Of a stretch of 64,000 bases of DNA, positions 54,626-64,000 are shown piece by piece. The first letter of the stretch is position 1; every line of letters starts with the position of its first letter. A program made the translations under genes and the position numbers. Origin of the DNA: Desmodus rotundus (lineage: Eukaryota > Chordata > Mammalia > Chiroptera > Phyllostomidae); NCBI RefSeq assembly GCF_022682495.2, contig NC_071398.1, forward strand, positions 12,158,934 through 12,222,933, given 5' to 3'. The notes below the pieces were generated by a model. It was not told the DNA's origin. It saw only the letters and a list, made by a program, of their open reading frames with translations, and made no database searches.

Positions 54626-55565
54626 CACACTTTTTCTTTTTGATATTATTTATTCATACCAAAAAGAATAATTTATTTATGAATTTTATTATCTATTTAT
54701 GCATTCAGTGGGTTCTGTCAGTTTTTAGGAAATCCTAGAAAACAAAACCTTGGATTTGTTATCGAGATTAACCATCCCCTAAGGAATCATCAAAGAATGG
54801 TTCTGCAAAGGTTTTATTTTTGGCTACCGTGGTATTAGTTTTCACCCAGCCTGTTTAAGGTCAACACAGAATGCCCCATTTCCTCCTGCTCTTTTCTTGA
54901 AGTAAATGTTCTCATGGCCCCTGACTCAGTCCCCAGGGAACTGCAGGCTCACCTCCATGTCCTCCTTCAGGAGTTACTTCAGTCAGAAACAGCGAGTAAC
55001 CCAGAATGCCACCTGTGGGAGACTGACAGTGTCCCCCAGGGGCGCCCTGCTGAAGGGGAATCTGGGAGCATATCCACGCCCAGTTTGAAGGGGTTCTTGC
55101 TTTGTAGGATGCCTGTGTGAATACCAGAGAAATGTAAGTCCAGCTTAGACAGCCCTCTGACACGCCTAAGGAAGACCAATTAGAATTCCAGTTGGGATTC
55201 TTTTCTAGTAAAAGTCTTCAATACATGTGACTTTTCTTATAGACTTGATAGCGACAACTTAATTATCAAATACTCTGGAGAGAATGCAATAACGTTAATG
55301 CTACTTGACACATAATTATCATTTTTCCAATAGAATTACCCTGTAGTTAAAGCTCAGCTTTTGCTATGATACGGTTTCTGAAATGTGCTTGTTCCCCTAT
55401 GATGCTGGGTTTACCATCCTTTGCTATCCTCACCCCTAAGTAGGCTTTCTCAAAAAAAGAGCCAGTCAGAGAATGAAGGAAAAATAAATATAGACGATGA
55501 AACTCACGTACCTTTTTATTTCCCTGGACTTTTGCCGTGGGTATTACCCCAAATTCTAAAGAACA
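54626..55565. other. Unassigned DNA
   Basis: No gene is recognised. Four short frames cluster at 54906-55179 on both strands in slightly GC-richer DNA, none with a domain. Confidence 0.5.
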
Positions 55566-55569
55566 GTAA

Positions 55570-55728
55570 AAGAATGGACATGAATACTCACCAGGTACCT
55601 ATTATGTGTGAGCGAAAGGCTTTCACACACATATTATAAATTATCTTTACAGTTCTGAAAAGTACCTATTTTATTCTCATTTAAGATAACTCAGGTTCAT
55701 ACAAGTTAATTCCCCACGACCACCAGGG
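55570..55728 (-). mobile_element. MIR SINE fragment
   Basis: Reversed MIR: CAGGTACCTATTATGTGTGA, TATAAATTATCTTTACAGTT, CTGAAAAGTACCTATTTTAT, then TAAGATAACTCAGGTTCATA. Confidence 0.7.
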
Positions 55729-55824
55729 CTATGTTAATAGCTCTTATTGCAATTCACGTCTGTGTAATTTTTTTGGTGATAAGTTACACAATCATTGAAT
55801 TAATTTAATATATTGAATTATTTA

Positions 55825-56215
55825 GTCAAATGGTTCAAAAAATACACAAAGACATGCAGTGGAGTCGAGCTGCCACCTCCATGCCTCGGCCAATGGTGCG
55901 CTCCTCTCCTCGGGGTCAAAACCAGGTACCGCTGTTAGCAGTTTTTTGTCTATATTTCCAGAGGTCTCTATGTATTATTTTAAATATATATACAAATTAT
56001 ATCACTCTAAATACACTAATCTTCACTTTGCTTTTTTTCACTTAACAACAGATCCTTAAAACCTTTCCACATTAGTACATAAAAAGCTTCCTCATTTTAT
56101 TTTAAAGTTGTGTAACATTCATTTGACAGATGTAGTACAATTTACTTAACCACTGCCCTAAGTCGTGTGCTATTATAAGTACTGCCATAATGAATACCTT
56201 GACATTTAGGCAACA
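55825..56215 (-). mobile_element. Old LINE-1 3' UTR, minus strand
   Basis: On the plus strand TATATTTCCAGAGGTCTCTA, TTTTTTTCACTTAACAACAG, ATCCTTAAAACCTTTCCACA, TTAGTACATAAAAAGCTTCC, CAATTTACTTAACCACTGCC and CATAATGAATACCTTGACAT follow the reversed 3' region of mammal-wide L1M elements. Confidence 0.75.
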
Positions 56216-56251
56216 GTAAATGTGCTGCTAGAATTCTTACTATAGAAACAA

Positions 56252-56379
56252 TCTCTCCCCCCTCCCCCCCTCCCTCCCTCCCCCCTCTCCCCCCCCCCCG
56301 TCTCTCTCTCTCTCTCTCCCTCCCCCCTCCCTCCCCCCCCTCCCCCCTCTCCCTCCCCCCTCTCCCTCCCCCCCTCCCC

Positions 56380-56434
<55 letters not shown>

Positions 56435-56443
56435 CCTCCCCTT
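56252..56443 (+). repeat. Polypyrimidine (CT/CCCTCC)n tract, 192 bp
   Basis: Only C and T occur apart from one G at 56300. CCCCTCCC units dominate the left two thirds and (TC)n the right third. The complementary strand is G-run-rich. Minus-strand frames over it (80 and 94 codons, Arg/Glu/Gly repeats) are low-complexity artefacts. Confidence 0.97.
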
Positions 56444-56718
56444 ACCTGGCAACATACATGACAGAGTGAAGAAAAGTCCCATTTACACAATCAGTGTGGT
56501 TTCATTTCGGGGAAACCCGAGTAGATATGCAGTTTTGGAGAAAACGCACTACAGAGGGGGGAAAGGCCTTTCCAACGAAGACAGCACTGGTTTTGCATTA
56601 CCTCAGGCAAATCACTTAGGTCAGAAAACAAAGGGCCTTCCTAGTTCATCACTTTTTCTCCTCTCCACCACCCAGTTCATCGCCAGCCCTGTTACTATTA
56701 ACTTAACCTCCATCTGAC
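56444..56718. other. Unassigned DNA
   Basis: No gene or repeat is recognised. Confidence 0.5.
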
Positions 56719-56719
56719 T

Positions 56720-57012
56720 AGTCTTTAAGCAATTCCCTCCCCACACATGACAATGTCCCCGACCTCAAGGATGTAAATTCTAGTAGGAACGCCTCAGAGT
56801 AGGGCTTCAACTGATCTAAGACTGAATGATTCTGGCATCCCAAAGGGTAACATCATCCTGGGGATTTGAGGAGCCTTTCTGGAAGAGGTCACAACTGACC
56901 CGGAAATTAAATAACAGAGAAACATTAGCCCAGGAAGTGGCCAACAGAAGGAAAGTGGAGGTGTGAAGGGCATTTTACCCAGCGACGTCATCCTGGTGTA
57001 CGGGCGTGGAAA
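56720..57012 (-). mobile_element. L2 LINE 3' region, minus strand
   Basis: On the plus strand AAGGATGTAAATTCTAGTAG, GGAGCCTTTCTGGAAGAGGT, CACAACTGACCCGGAAATTA, CAGGAAGTGGCCAACAGAAG and GTGTGAAGGGCATTTTACCC match the reversed L2 3' region in order. Confidence 0.7.
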
Positions 57013-58525
57013 TGAGAGAGGGCCGCACACAGCACACTTGAGAATCTGTAAATAATTGCGTGTCGCCTGAACTTGGGATTGTTTTTAAACAGTGACAAAA
57101 CATTTTATACTGAGACTTGATTTAACAGACACATAGGGCATTTCCAGTAAAAAGGACCTGCTAGAGCATGCTGTTTACTCCCGTTTGTGAAGTGCGAAAC
57201 CCCTCATCTCCTGTGGCCCAGCGACAAGTGTGTGGCCACAGGAAAATGACCGTGAGTCTGTACGTAGATGGCAGTAGAATCCTGTATTCATTGCTCCAAA
57301 TCGCAAATCGATCTCAGGATCTATGCATGCAAAATACAGAGAAGCCCGACCTCTCTTTCAAAACAGAAGCAATTCTTTCCCGAAAATCGACATTGGCAAG
57401 GAACGATATTGCCCTTTTCTGGGGTAGGCAACAGTGGCCTTGAAGAGCTCTCCCAATGAGTATTTCTGTTTCTCATCCATTGTCATATTAATGATTAAAT
57501 ATGTGCCATTCCACAGTAAAAGAAATGGTGCTCCTACGATTATACAGAAAATAAAATAAATGGACAATTTAACTTGAGGGGAGGGAGGTAGAAAGCAGCG
57601 GGTGAGGAAAACTGTCATTTGAATTCCACTTCTGAAGCCACATTTTCTTTTGTTTCTGCTAGTTATTTTCAAAGTGATATAAGTACCACCATTCCACACA
57701 CTACAGATCCCAACGGATGGAGACTGTAACCAGATGACTGGGTTTCCACCCTGTAGTCCTAACGACTGAGTGCACACTTGGACTGGTCTTTATGTTTAAA
57801 AACAAAGTGTGGCAGCTTATCGGTTCTTTAAATAGGTGTTTTCATAAAGATTTAGTGCTTTTCCTAGCTCTTGCAGCCAGTTGCCAACCCAAGACCTGTT
57901 TTCCCAAACAAATGCCACCCCTGTCCTATTGCACATGTTCTGTGCTTCCCCAAACACTTCTCCAACAATTCAGTGTTGTCCGTGGAGTCCTTTCGCTTGA
58001 CCCGCATCATTCTCTGAGGTACAGATGAGGTCCATACCCCAACTCTCTGAGCAAGGAAAGGTCCTGTGGGCTTAAGGGTGCTTATCTTTTCTGGCTTCTC
58101 CGGTGCGTGCCTTTCCTCTTCACTCTACCCCGAAGTAAATTTAGCATCAAGAGGACATCCTGGAGCTTTATACTTAACATGGTAGAAATCTCACAAGGAA
58201 GTAAAATTCTCACCCCACCTTCACTTCTACCCCTTGTAGAAAAAAGGCAAAGCAGCATAGATTTTTCTATGATCTTTGTGCAAGCTCTACATCTGGAGAT
58301 ATTCTGGGTCTACATATTCTTGCCATAGTACATATGACAGTATTATTTGCAAAGAAGTCTTTGCTTTCTTATTTGTAGAACAGGGCACATTGCAGAGGAA
58401 ATCCACTGGAGGGAATACTGTGGTTGTTACAGGAACTGAAATATGGTTAGTGGCCCACACAGGGTGCACTTTTGTTGTATTGGGAACGTGGAATAAAGAA
58501 AAAGGGCAACGGATTTTGGCACCAA
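57013..58525. other. Unassigned DNA
   Basis: No gene is recognised over 1.5 kb. A 139-codon minus-strand frame at 57358-57777 is the longest here; it is overlapped by plus-strand frames and has no recognised domain or conserved motif. Confidence 0.5.
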
Positions 58526-58529
58526 ATAA

Positions 58530-58652
58530 TCTCAGTAGACTGCAAACTCCACAAGATTAGGAACCACAACTGCCCCAGTGTGTCCTGACTCCGAACACCT
58601 GGCAGACTGTTCCCACAACAAGGTGCTTGCTGAACTAATGAAGAAATTAGCA
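58530..58652 (+). mobile_element. L2 LINE 3' tip
   Basis: GTAGACTGCAAACTCCACAA, GATTAGGAACCACAACTGCC, ACCTGGCAGACTGTTCCC and TGCTTGCTGAACTAATGAAG follow the L2 3' end (AGACTGTAAGCTCCATGAGG theme). Confidence 0.7.
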
Positions 58653-60005
58653 AATATCAGTGGGACCAAAATTAATTTTGGTTTTGGCATTTATCAGCTT
58701 TCCGTTTAAGAATTAAGTTCTTTTAACTTTAGTTTGTGCATCAGTGAGATGAAGTTCACGCTGTTTAGTTTTCTGAATTACTTCCATGTTTAAATGATAG
58801 CGTCTGGCAGGTTTTCCAAGATACAACAACATGTAATGAATACGTATGGGGCAGATGGATGGAAAAAGGGACAGACGGACAGTAGAGTGATTCAGGACAA
58901 TTCACACAAGAAAATGATGCTGGGATGTGTGAAGATACATTCACAGGTTAACCTCAGCGATCCTTTCTCTTTTTTTTTGGAAGATAAGGAAGTTACCATT
59001 GAATTTACCCTCAAATGTATTAGTAGGATTTCATACATGCCTTGAACATACATTCTACCCTATCACACCCAGCTCCCTGGCTCGTCCCCTACCAGTGTGC
59101 ACACAAGGGCAAAGGAAAAATGATCAGTATAAGCATCAGGTGCTGATTCCAATAGGTACCCCCTTTGTGCTGAAGGTTCATTCTTTCTTTTTCCATTCAG
59201 TGCATTACAGATCTGTAAATGGGAAGCAAAAAGAAGGCAACAATTGGACTTGAAATCTCGCTCTCATAAATCAGACTTTTTTCATCCACAGTATGGAAAT
59301 TATGAGAAAACATATTTTTTTTCCTCTTGGAAGCTAACACTTGACAAGGTAAATTTATTATTCTTCTAATGTTCATATTTAATATTAACCTTAGTGTATA
59401 CTAACAATTTCCTTGTCCCCTTTAACACACTATTAATTTTTCTCTATGTATTTATTGATTGTTATGTGTGATTATAAACTCATTTTCAAGAGACAGGGGT
59501 ACACGAACATGTGTGCATGTATTTGTGTGTACTTGCATGTATGTGAACGTGTGTGGATGTGGGTACACACACTCGCAGTTGAAAGATGCTGTATCTTTTT
59601 AAAAGGGATGAAACATTAGCAATCTTACATTTCAGACTATGTACTGAATTACTTACTGGCTAAGTTCATTAGCATTTCAGTAATGTAACACTTTAATTGT
59701 GCTGTGAAATTGCTTTAATCTTCCTTTCCTCAGTAATGAGAAATGCTTCACCCTGTTGTAAAACTTCTGAAGTACTATGCACAATTCTGGATCTCTGTGA
59801 CCTATTAAAGCAGCATCTCTGGGAGGCAAAACTTAGAGAATTCTTAAGCATGCCTCCCCAGTCACTTTGCAAACCTGATTTCAGCTCATCTTCTCAGGCT
59901 ACCAGCCCCCATTCTCCATTTTCAGGTTCTAGCCGTCCAGAGTGGTTCACCACCGCTGGGCATGCATCCCCTTCCATTCAGGTCCCTAAACGTCACATTA
60001 TGGAT
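58653..60005. other. Unassigned DNA
   Basis: No gene is recognised. A TG-rich, ATG/GTG-repetitive stretch lies at 59500-59570. The 104-codon frame at 59697-60011 has no domain. Confidence 0.5.
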
Positions 60006-60009
60006 TTAT

Positions 60010-60190
60010 AGCTTGTACATTTATTTTCATGAAGTTGATCATTTAATCGGTTTATGTCTCACTCAGTGAGACTGAAAGCTTTACAAGGCAGAAATCCTTT
60101 CTTTCTTAACTATTGTATGTTCAGTGTCTGATACTCACAATGAGTGTTCAAGTAAATTAAGAAATGAAATAATTGATGAAATCCAAAAGT
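60010..60190 (+). mobile_element. L2 LINE 3' end
   Basis: GAGACTGAAAGCTTTACAAG, GCAGAAATCCTTTCTTTCTT, TATGTTCAGTGTCTGATACT and GAGTGTTCAAGTAAATTAAG, then GAAATGAAATAATTGATG, follow the L2 terminal order. Confidence 0.7.
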
Positions 60191-60765
60191 GTGTGGGTGT
60201 GTGTGTGTGTGTGTTCCTGACGAACAGGGAGTACTTAATTTGACTATCTAAATTTTTAAGACTTCAGCCTAAAGCAATAAACTCCAAGTTTCCATTACAA
60301 TGAGACTATGGATGAAGGAGGGTAAATAGTTGGATAAGTGAGTCCATTTAGGGCTGCTCAGTTAATAATACCTTAAAAATTCTGCGAAGACTCAATAAAC
60401 AAATTCCCTTGTCTCCTAGGTCCTTTTATTTTGCAAGGGAAGAACCTGAGGCCCTGGATGTCAAGTTCGCACCAAACAGTGAAAGAATATACTGGCTTAT
60501 CGAAATATATCAGCTGACTCTCCAGAGCTGCGTTTCCTGTCCCCCACACTCTTGCCTTCTCTCATCTTTAAGACTATTTGTCTGGCTCCACTGTCTTCTC
60601 TCGCCATCTCTTTCTGAGTGTGTAGCCACCATATTCTATGTAAACAGTGTCAGTGGGAGATATTTTGTTTTTCATAACTCTACATCTCACCTGAGAATTT
60701 TATGTCCACCCCTAGTTGTTTTGAGATGCTCCTACGTCAGTCTTTTCTGATTTCACAGCTCAATA
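60191..60765. other. Unassigned DNA with a short GT repeat
   Basis: A GT repeat lies at 60191-60214. A 113-codon frame at 60409-60750 shows no domain. No gene is recognised. Confidence 0.5.
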
Positions 60766-60767
60766 GT

Positions 60768-60920
60768 TGGGTGTATTGTATGGGTCACTTAACATGTCAA
60801 GCCTTAATTTCCTCAACTGAGTGATAGGGATGGTGATTTCTAATCAAATGGGTTATTGTGCAGACTATATTAATAATCAAATGTAAAGCAAAATGTAAAT
60901 CATAAAGGAATAAATAATAG
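60768..60920 (+). mobile_element. MIR SINE
   Basis: Plus-strand MIR: ATGGGTCACTTAACATGTCA, AGCCTTAATTTCCTCAACTG, AGTGATAGGGATGGTGATTT, GGTTATTGTGCAGACTATAT and GTAAAGCAAAATGTAAATCA. Confidence 0.75.
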
Positions 60921-62425
60921 TTTATATTTAATATTTTATATTTAATGATGTATCTTACCCTCAACATCTATTTTTATCCTAATAAAAGACAGAATAATAA
61001 AGAAACAATATAAATGAAAAAGTTCTATATGTATAGAAAGACAAGGAAGACTATACAATAGTTAAACTTGTAACTAAATGTTTCTTGATGGACAAAATGG
61101 CAAAATTTGTCTCATTTGGGGGATCAGTTGAAATCAACAGTCCTTGAAAGAAATATCTATCTTATCACTCTAGAAAAACTCCTGAATTGCATGATTTGTG
61201 CACATATTTAATATAGTTACAAGGAAAAATGGAGAATAAATAATTTATTAAATGAATTTTATTCAGCTTAAGACACTGACCTTTCTCTGCAGATAACTGC
61301 AGTTGCCTCCAGCTATGTGACTCACTTGAGTTTTGTGGGGTTTTTTACCCATTAGGGAGAACAGTATGGCCAACCCCATTTTTGAAATGAGATGTCAACC
61401 CAATGCTCAAAAATTTACGAATTGACATTTTGTGTCCTTTAAATATTTTAAATATTCAGTCTCCCTAGGTGCATCCATCCTTCCTAGGTGCGATAGCTGT
61501 GCTCAGCTATTAAGAATCGGTTGCAAGAAAACAAAAAGTTATGAAACAAAAGGAGACTCTGTAACACATGGCTGGAAATCTTAATGTGGTGCCTCAGATC
61601 AATCAAACCAATGAGCAAAGTTCAGTTTCAACATCAGTATTTTTATGATAATTTTCCCTTTTTTCCTCTATTTTCCCCTGTGGCTGGGTTATGGAAGGCT
61701 CCAGGTAGTGTTTGTGTTGTAAAATGGAGGCCAGTTATTTCATCCTCCCATAAAACGCCCAATTACAATAGCATCGAAGTGCTACATAAATGAGTTCTTC
61801 ATAAAGCGGAAAAGAAAAATGGTGCACAGTTAAGCTTTTTAATGATGGGCACTAAAAGCAATGCTCCTGATTAGATTCGGTGCTAATTACCTTCTGTTAC
61901 TTAGATCGGATGTATTTCGGCAGAATAGAAACATCTACTTATAAATATTTGTTTGCTTGCTAGTGATATGAAAATATTTGATTCTAAAGTTGGAAAGTGA
62001 CTCTCAGGGCCATCGCATCCACACTTCGGCTTGTAGACAAACTTAATCAGGTGCCACTTGAACCACAGCTCTAACAATGTTCACTTAGTGGGACGGTTAC
62101 CTGCTTTTCACAACTCGGTGAAAAACGGCTGCAGCGGCAACAGTAGAGCTGGGATTGGAGATTTGAAGACAGGAAGATCTAGTGATGAACTGTCGGAGGA
62201 GGGGCAGTGAGTGCAAAGGACTGAGGTGAGGATGAGCGAGGGCCCTGAATAAAGGACACAGGAGCATAAAACGAAAGGGGCTTTTCAGACTGGGCCAAGT
62301 TACTGGGAAATTATTGCATGAGTTACTGAAAAGGATAGAGGATTTCATCACAGGAATGTTGTCAAGCAAACTGAGTCAAGAAAATCACTTACCTGCTAAG
62401 TGGAAAGTGAGTTGTAGGAGTGTAA
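60921..62425. other. Unassigned DNA with a candidate regulatory block
   Basis: No gene is recognised. The stretch 61800-61990 is free of repeat signatures and has a homeodomain-type TAATTA at 61884-61889 within GCTAATTACC. A minus-strand 90-codon frame at 62097-62369 has no domain. Confidence 0.4.
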
Positions 62426-62428
62426 GGG

Positions 62429-62819
62429 TGTTATGGCTGAACTACATCTCCCCAAATTCACGTGTTGAGGCCTTACCCCTCAATGTGCCTGTACTTGGGG
62501 AGAGGCTGTTTAAGAAGGTGATTAAGGTTAAATGAGGTCATAAGGGTGGGACCCCACTCTGACAGGACAGGCCCGGGGTACATAGAAGAAAGGGAGGGGA
62601 AGCCAGGAGCAGGCACAAAGAGAAAGAAAAGGCCGTGGGAGGACACAGTGAGAAGGCAGTCACTTGTGGGCCAGGAAAGAGATGTCTCATCAGAAGTCAA
62701 CCCTGCGGGCACCTTGATCTTGGACTTTCACGCTCCAGAATTGTAAGAAAATTAATTTCTGTTGTTTCAGTCACCCAGTCTGTGGTGTCCTGTTAGGGCA
62801 ACCCGAACAGACTAATACA
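62429..62819 (+). mobile_element. MaLR (MLT1-type) solo LTR, complete
   Basis: Starts TGTTATGGCTGAACTACATC and continues with TTCACGTGTTGAGGCCTTAC, GGTTAAATGAGGTCATAAGG, GTGGGACCCCACTCTGACAG, GAGGACACAGTGAGAAGGCA, CACCTTGATCTTGGACTTTC, CAGAATTGTAAGAAAATTAA and the 3' end ACAGACTAATACA. The five bases before and after (AAGGG and AAGGC) match at four positions, consistent with the 5-bp duplication of ERVL/MaLR elements. It is non-coding. Confidence 0.88.
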
Positions 62820-63539
62820 AAGGCTTCTGAGTAGTCCTGCTGAAGATGGTATTGGTGAAAGCAGGAATGAAGGGCAGCAGACAGAATTAACACATATTTT
62901 AAAGGTAGAGCTTTCTGTCGATAACGAATTAGGTACTGTGCTCACGGAAAGAGAAATGGTGATAATAGACCTATAGAAATACGGTAGTACCATCACCTGA
63001 TTCAGAGACACATGGAAGAAAAATACATTATGCAGTGAAGGGAATTGGTAATTCTTTTTCGAACAGGCTAATTTTGAGATCCAAACAAAGATATACAGAA
63101 GTTGGAGGCATGATTAGTAATTCAGAGAAGATGTATATTTGGAAGTTATTTTCACCTCCTATAAAAGCAGTAGTATTCTCCTTGTTAACTTCCATTTACA
63201 CAATACTTAATTACCTTCAGGATAAACTCAAACGCATGCACACACATGCGAACCCACAGCTTCACACATCGGTCCAAGTGCAACCGAGTTATAATGAAAG
63301 GCTACGACATTCCAGGACTCTTATTCCCTGGGATTGTCTTATTCTCCGGGGAAACAGAAGGCCTAGTATCTATTTTACTAAAAGGCTTACTGTCTACAGA
63401 GAGCTGGGTAGAGACTTAGTGAGTGAGTGTGGCATGTGGACAAGGAATCAGACCGTTAAAAGAGAGAGTGACAAGTGCTGTCAAGGCATTTCAAGAAACT
63501 GAAGTGGGACCTCACTGTAGAAGCAATGTGGGGGGCGAG
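62820..63539. other. Unassigned DNA between two LTRs
   Basis: No gene is recognised. A 155-codon plus-strand frame at 63035-63502 lies here. It shows no domain, and the two LTRs beside it are of different MaLR types, so this is not the interior of one provirus. Confidence 0.45.
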
Positions 63540-64000
63540 TGAAGGCCTCCCAATAAGGCCCATATCCTAATCCTCACAACCTGTTACATTACCTAGCAGA
63601 GGGAAATTAAGGTTCTACCAAGCAATTAAGGTTGGAAAGCAGCTGATGTTAGACTGGGGAGAGCAGTCTGGATTATCCAGGGGGGCCCAATCTAATGGCA
63701 TATGCCTTCAAGAGTGGAAGAAGAGCCAGAGACGCAATATGGAAAGAATTTCACTGACCGCTGCTGGCTTTGACGGCAGAGGAAAGGAACCATAATCGAA
63801 GCAATATGGGTGGACTCTTGAAGGCGGAAAGACAAGGGAACGGATCCTCCTCTGTAGCCTGAATGAAGCAGTCCTACCAACACCTTGATCTCATCCAAAT
63901 GAGACCTGTATCACACTTTTGACCTACAGAACTCTAAACTAATAAATTTGTCTTGTTTTAAACCACTAAGGTTTGTGGTAATTAGTTACAGTAACCGTAG
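63540..64000 (+). mobile_element. MaLR-type LTR reaching the window edge
   Basis: Starts TGAAGGCCTCCCAATAAGGC, then CATATCCTAATCCTCACAAC, GGATTATCCAGGGGGGCCCA, ATCTAATGGCATATGCCTTC, a CCGCTGCTGGCTTTGACGGC block, CAACACCTTGATCTCATCCA, TTGACCTACAGAACTCTAAA, CTAATAAATTTGTCTTGTTT and GTTTGTGGTAATTAGTTACA near the 3' end. It is nearly full length and probably ends just outside the window. Confidence 0.82.

Noticed and set aside
56206..56490. Arg/Glu/Gly-rich minus-strand frames
   Set aside because: They translate the polypyrimidine tract and are low complexity only.
57358..57777. 139-codon minus-strand frame with a hydrophobic stretch
   Set aside because: The hydrophobic segment could look like a membrane helix, but AT-rich DNA gives such stretches by chance. 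Plus-strand frames overlap it and no family is recognised.
63035..63502. 155-codon plus-strand frame
   Set aside because: It has no recognisable domain or homologue-like motif, and the surrounding DNA is repeat-rich. A chance frame of this length is expected in 64 kb with six frames.
1..64000. Nuclear copies of mitochondrial DNA, non-retroviral viral insertions, or telomeric repeats
   Set aside because: I looked for such signatures and recognised none. A database search would be needed to exclude short or decayed copies.

Overview
This window looks like non-coding nuclear DNA from a bat. I found no protein-coding exon, functional RNA gene, operon or CRISPR array. The open frames are short (the longest is 161 codons), overlap on both strands, and mostly lie in repeats or low-complexity DNA. 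The lineage call rests on five copies of the tRNA-derived VES SINE, at least four of them with target-site duplications, and on LINE-1 3' ends carrying the G-rich 3' UTR motif I associate with bat L1s. Ancient mammal-wide repeats (MIR, L2, MaLR LTRs, MER5-like and other hAT elements, a mariner) fit a placental mammal. I cannot assign the genus from sequence alone.

Layout. 1-7.9 kb: mostly unassigned AT-rich DNA, with a long L2 (1.8-2.5 kb) and a VES (5.0-5.2 kb). 7.9-10.4 kb: an L1 remnant, a second L1 3' end in inverted tail-to-tail orientation, and a minus-strand retroviral-type LTR. 10.4-19.6 kb: unassigned DNA, two MIRs, a three-copy 27-bp tandem repeat with POU octamer motifs, a perfect 13-bp hairpin and two L2s. 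19.6-23.4 kb: a truncated, internally deleted mariner, two VES copies and an L1 with a 5' inversion. 23.4-33 kb: microsatellites, including about 177 bp of uninterrupted alternating purine-pyrimidine, a hAT-like element, and an L2 split by a VES. 33-36.1 kb: nested insertions, in which an old DNA-transposon-like element is split by an LTR-type insertion that itself holds an opposite-strand LTR; a third LTR-like block follows. 36.1-50 kb: mainly unassigned DNA with MIR, L2 and MaLR fragments. 50-64 kb: a VES, old L1 and L2 fragments, a 192-bp pyrimidine tract, and two MaLR LTRs near the right edge.

The genes do not work together here because none was found. What the window does contain is a layered record of transposon insertion, plus a few short motif clusters and AT-rich blocks that could be distal regulatory DNA of an unseen neighbouring gene. 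I saw no sign of an undescribed multi-gene system. The best leads are the nested LTR locus, the L1 foldback, the triplicated octamer array and the deleted mariner. Repeat family names and boundaries come from remembered consensus sequences and should be checked with RepeatMasker.
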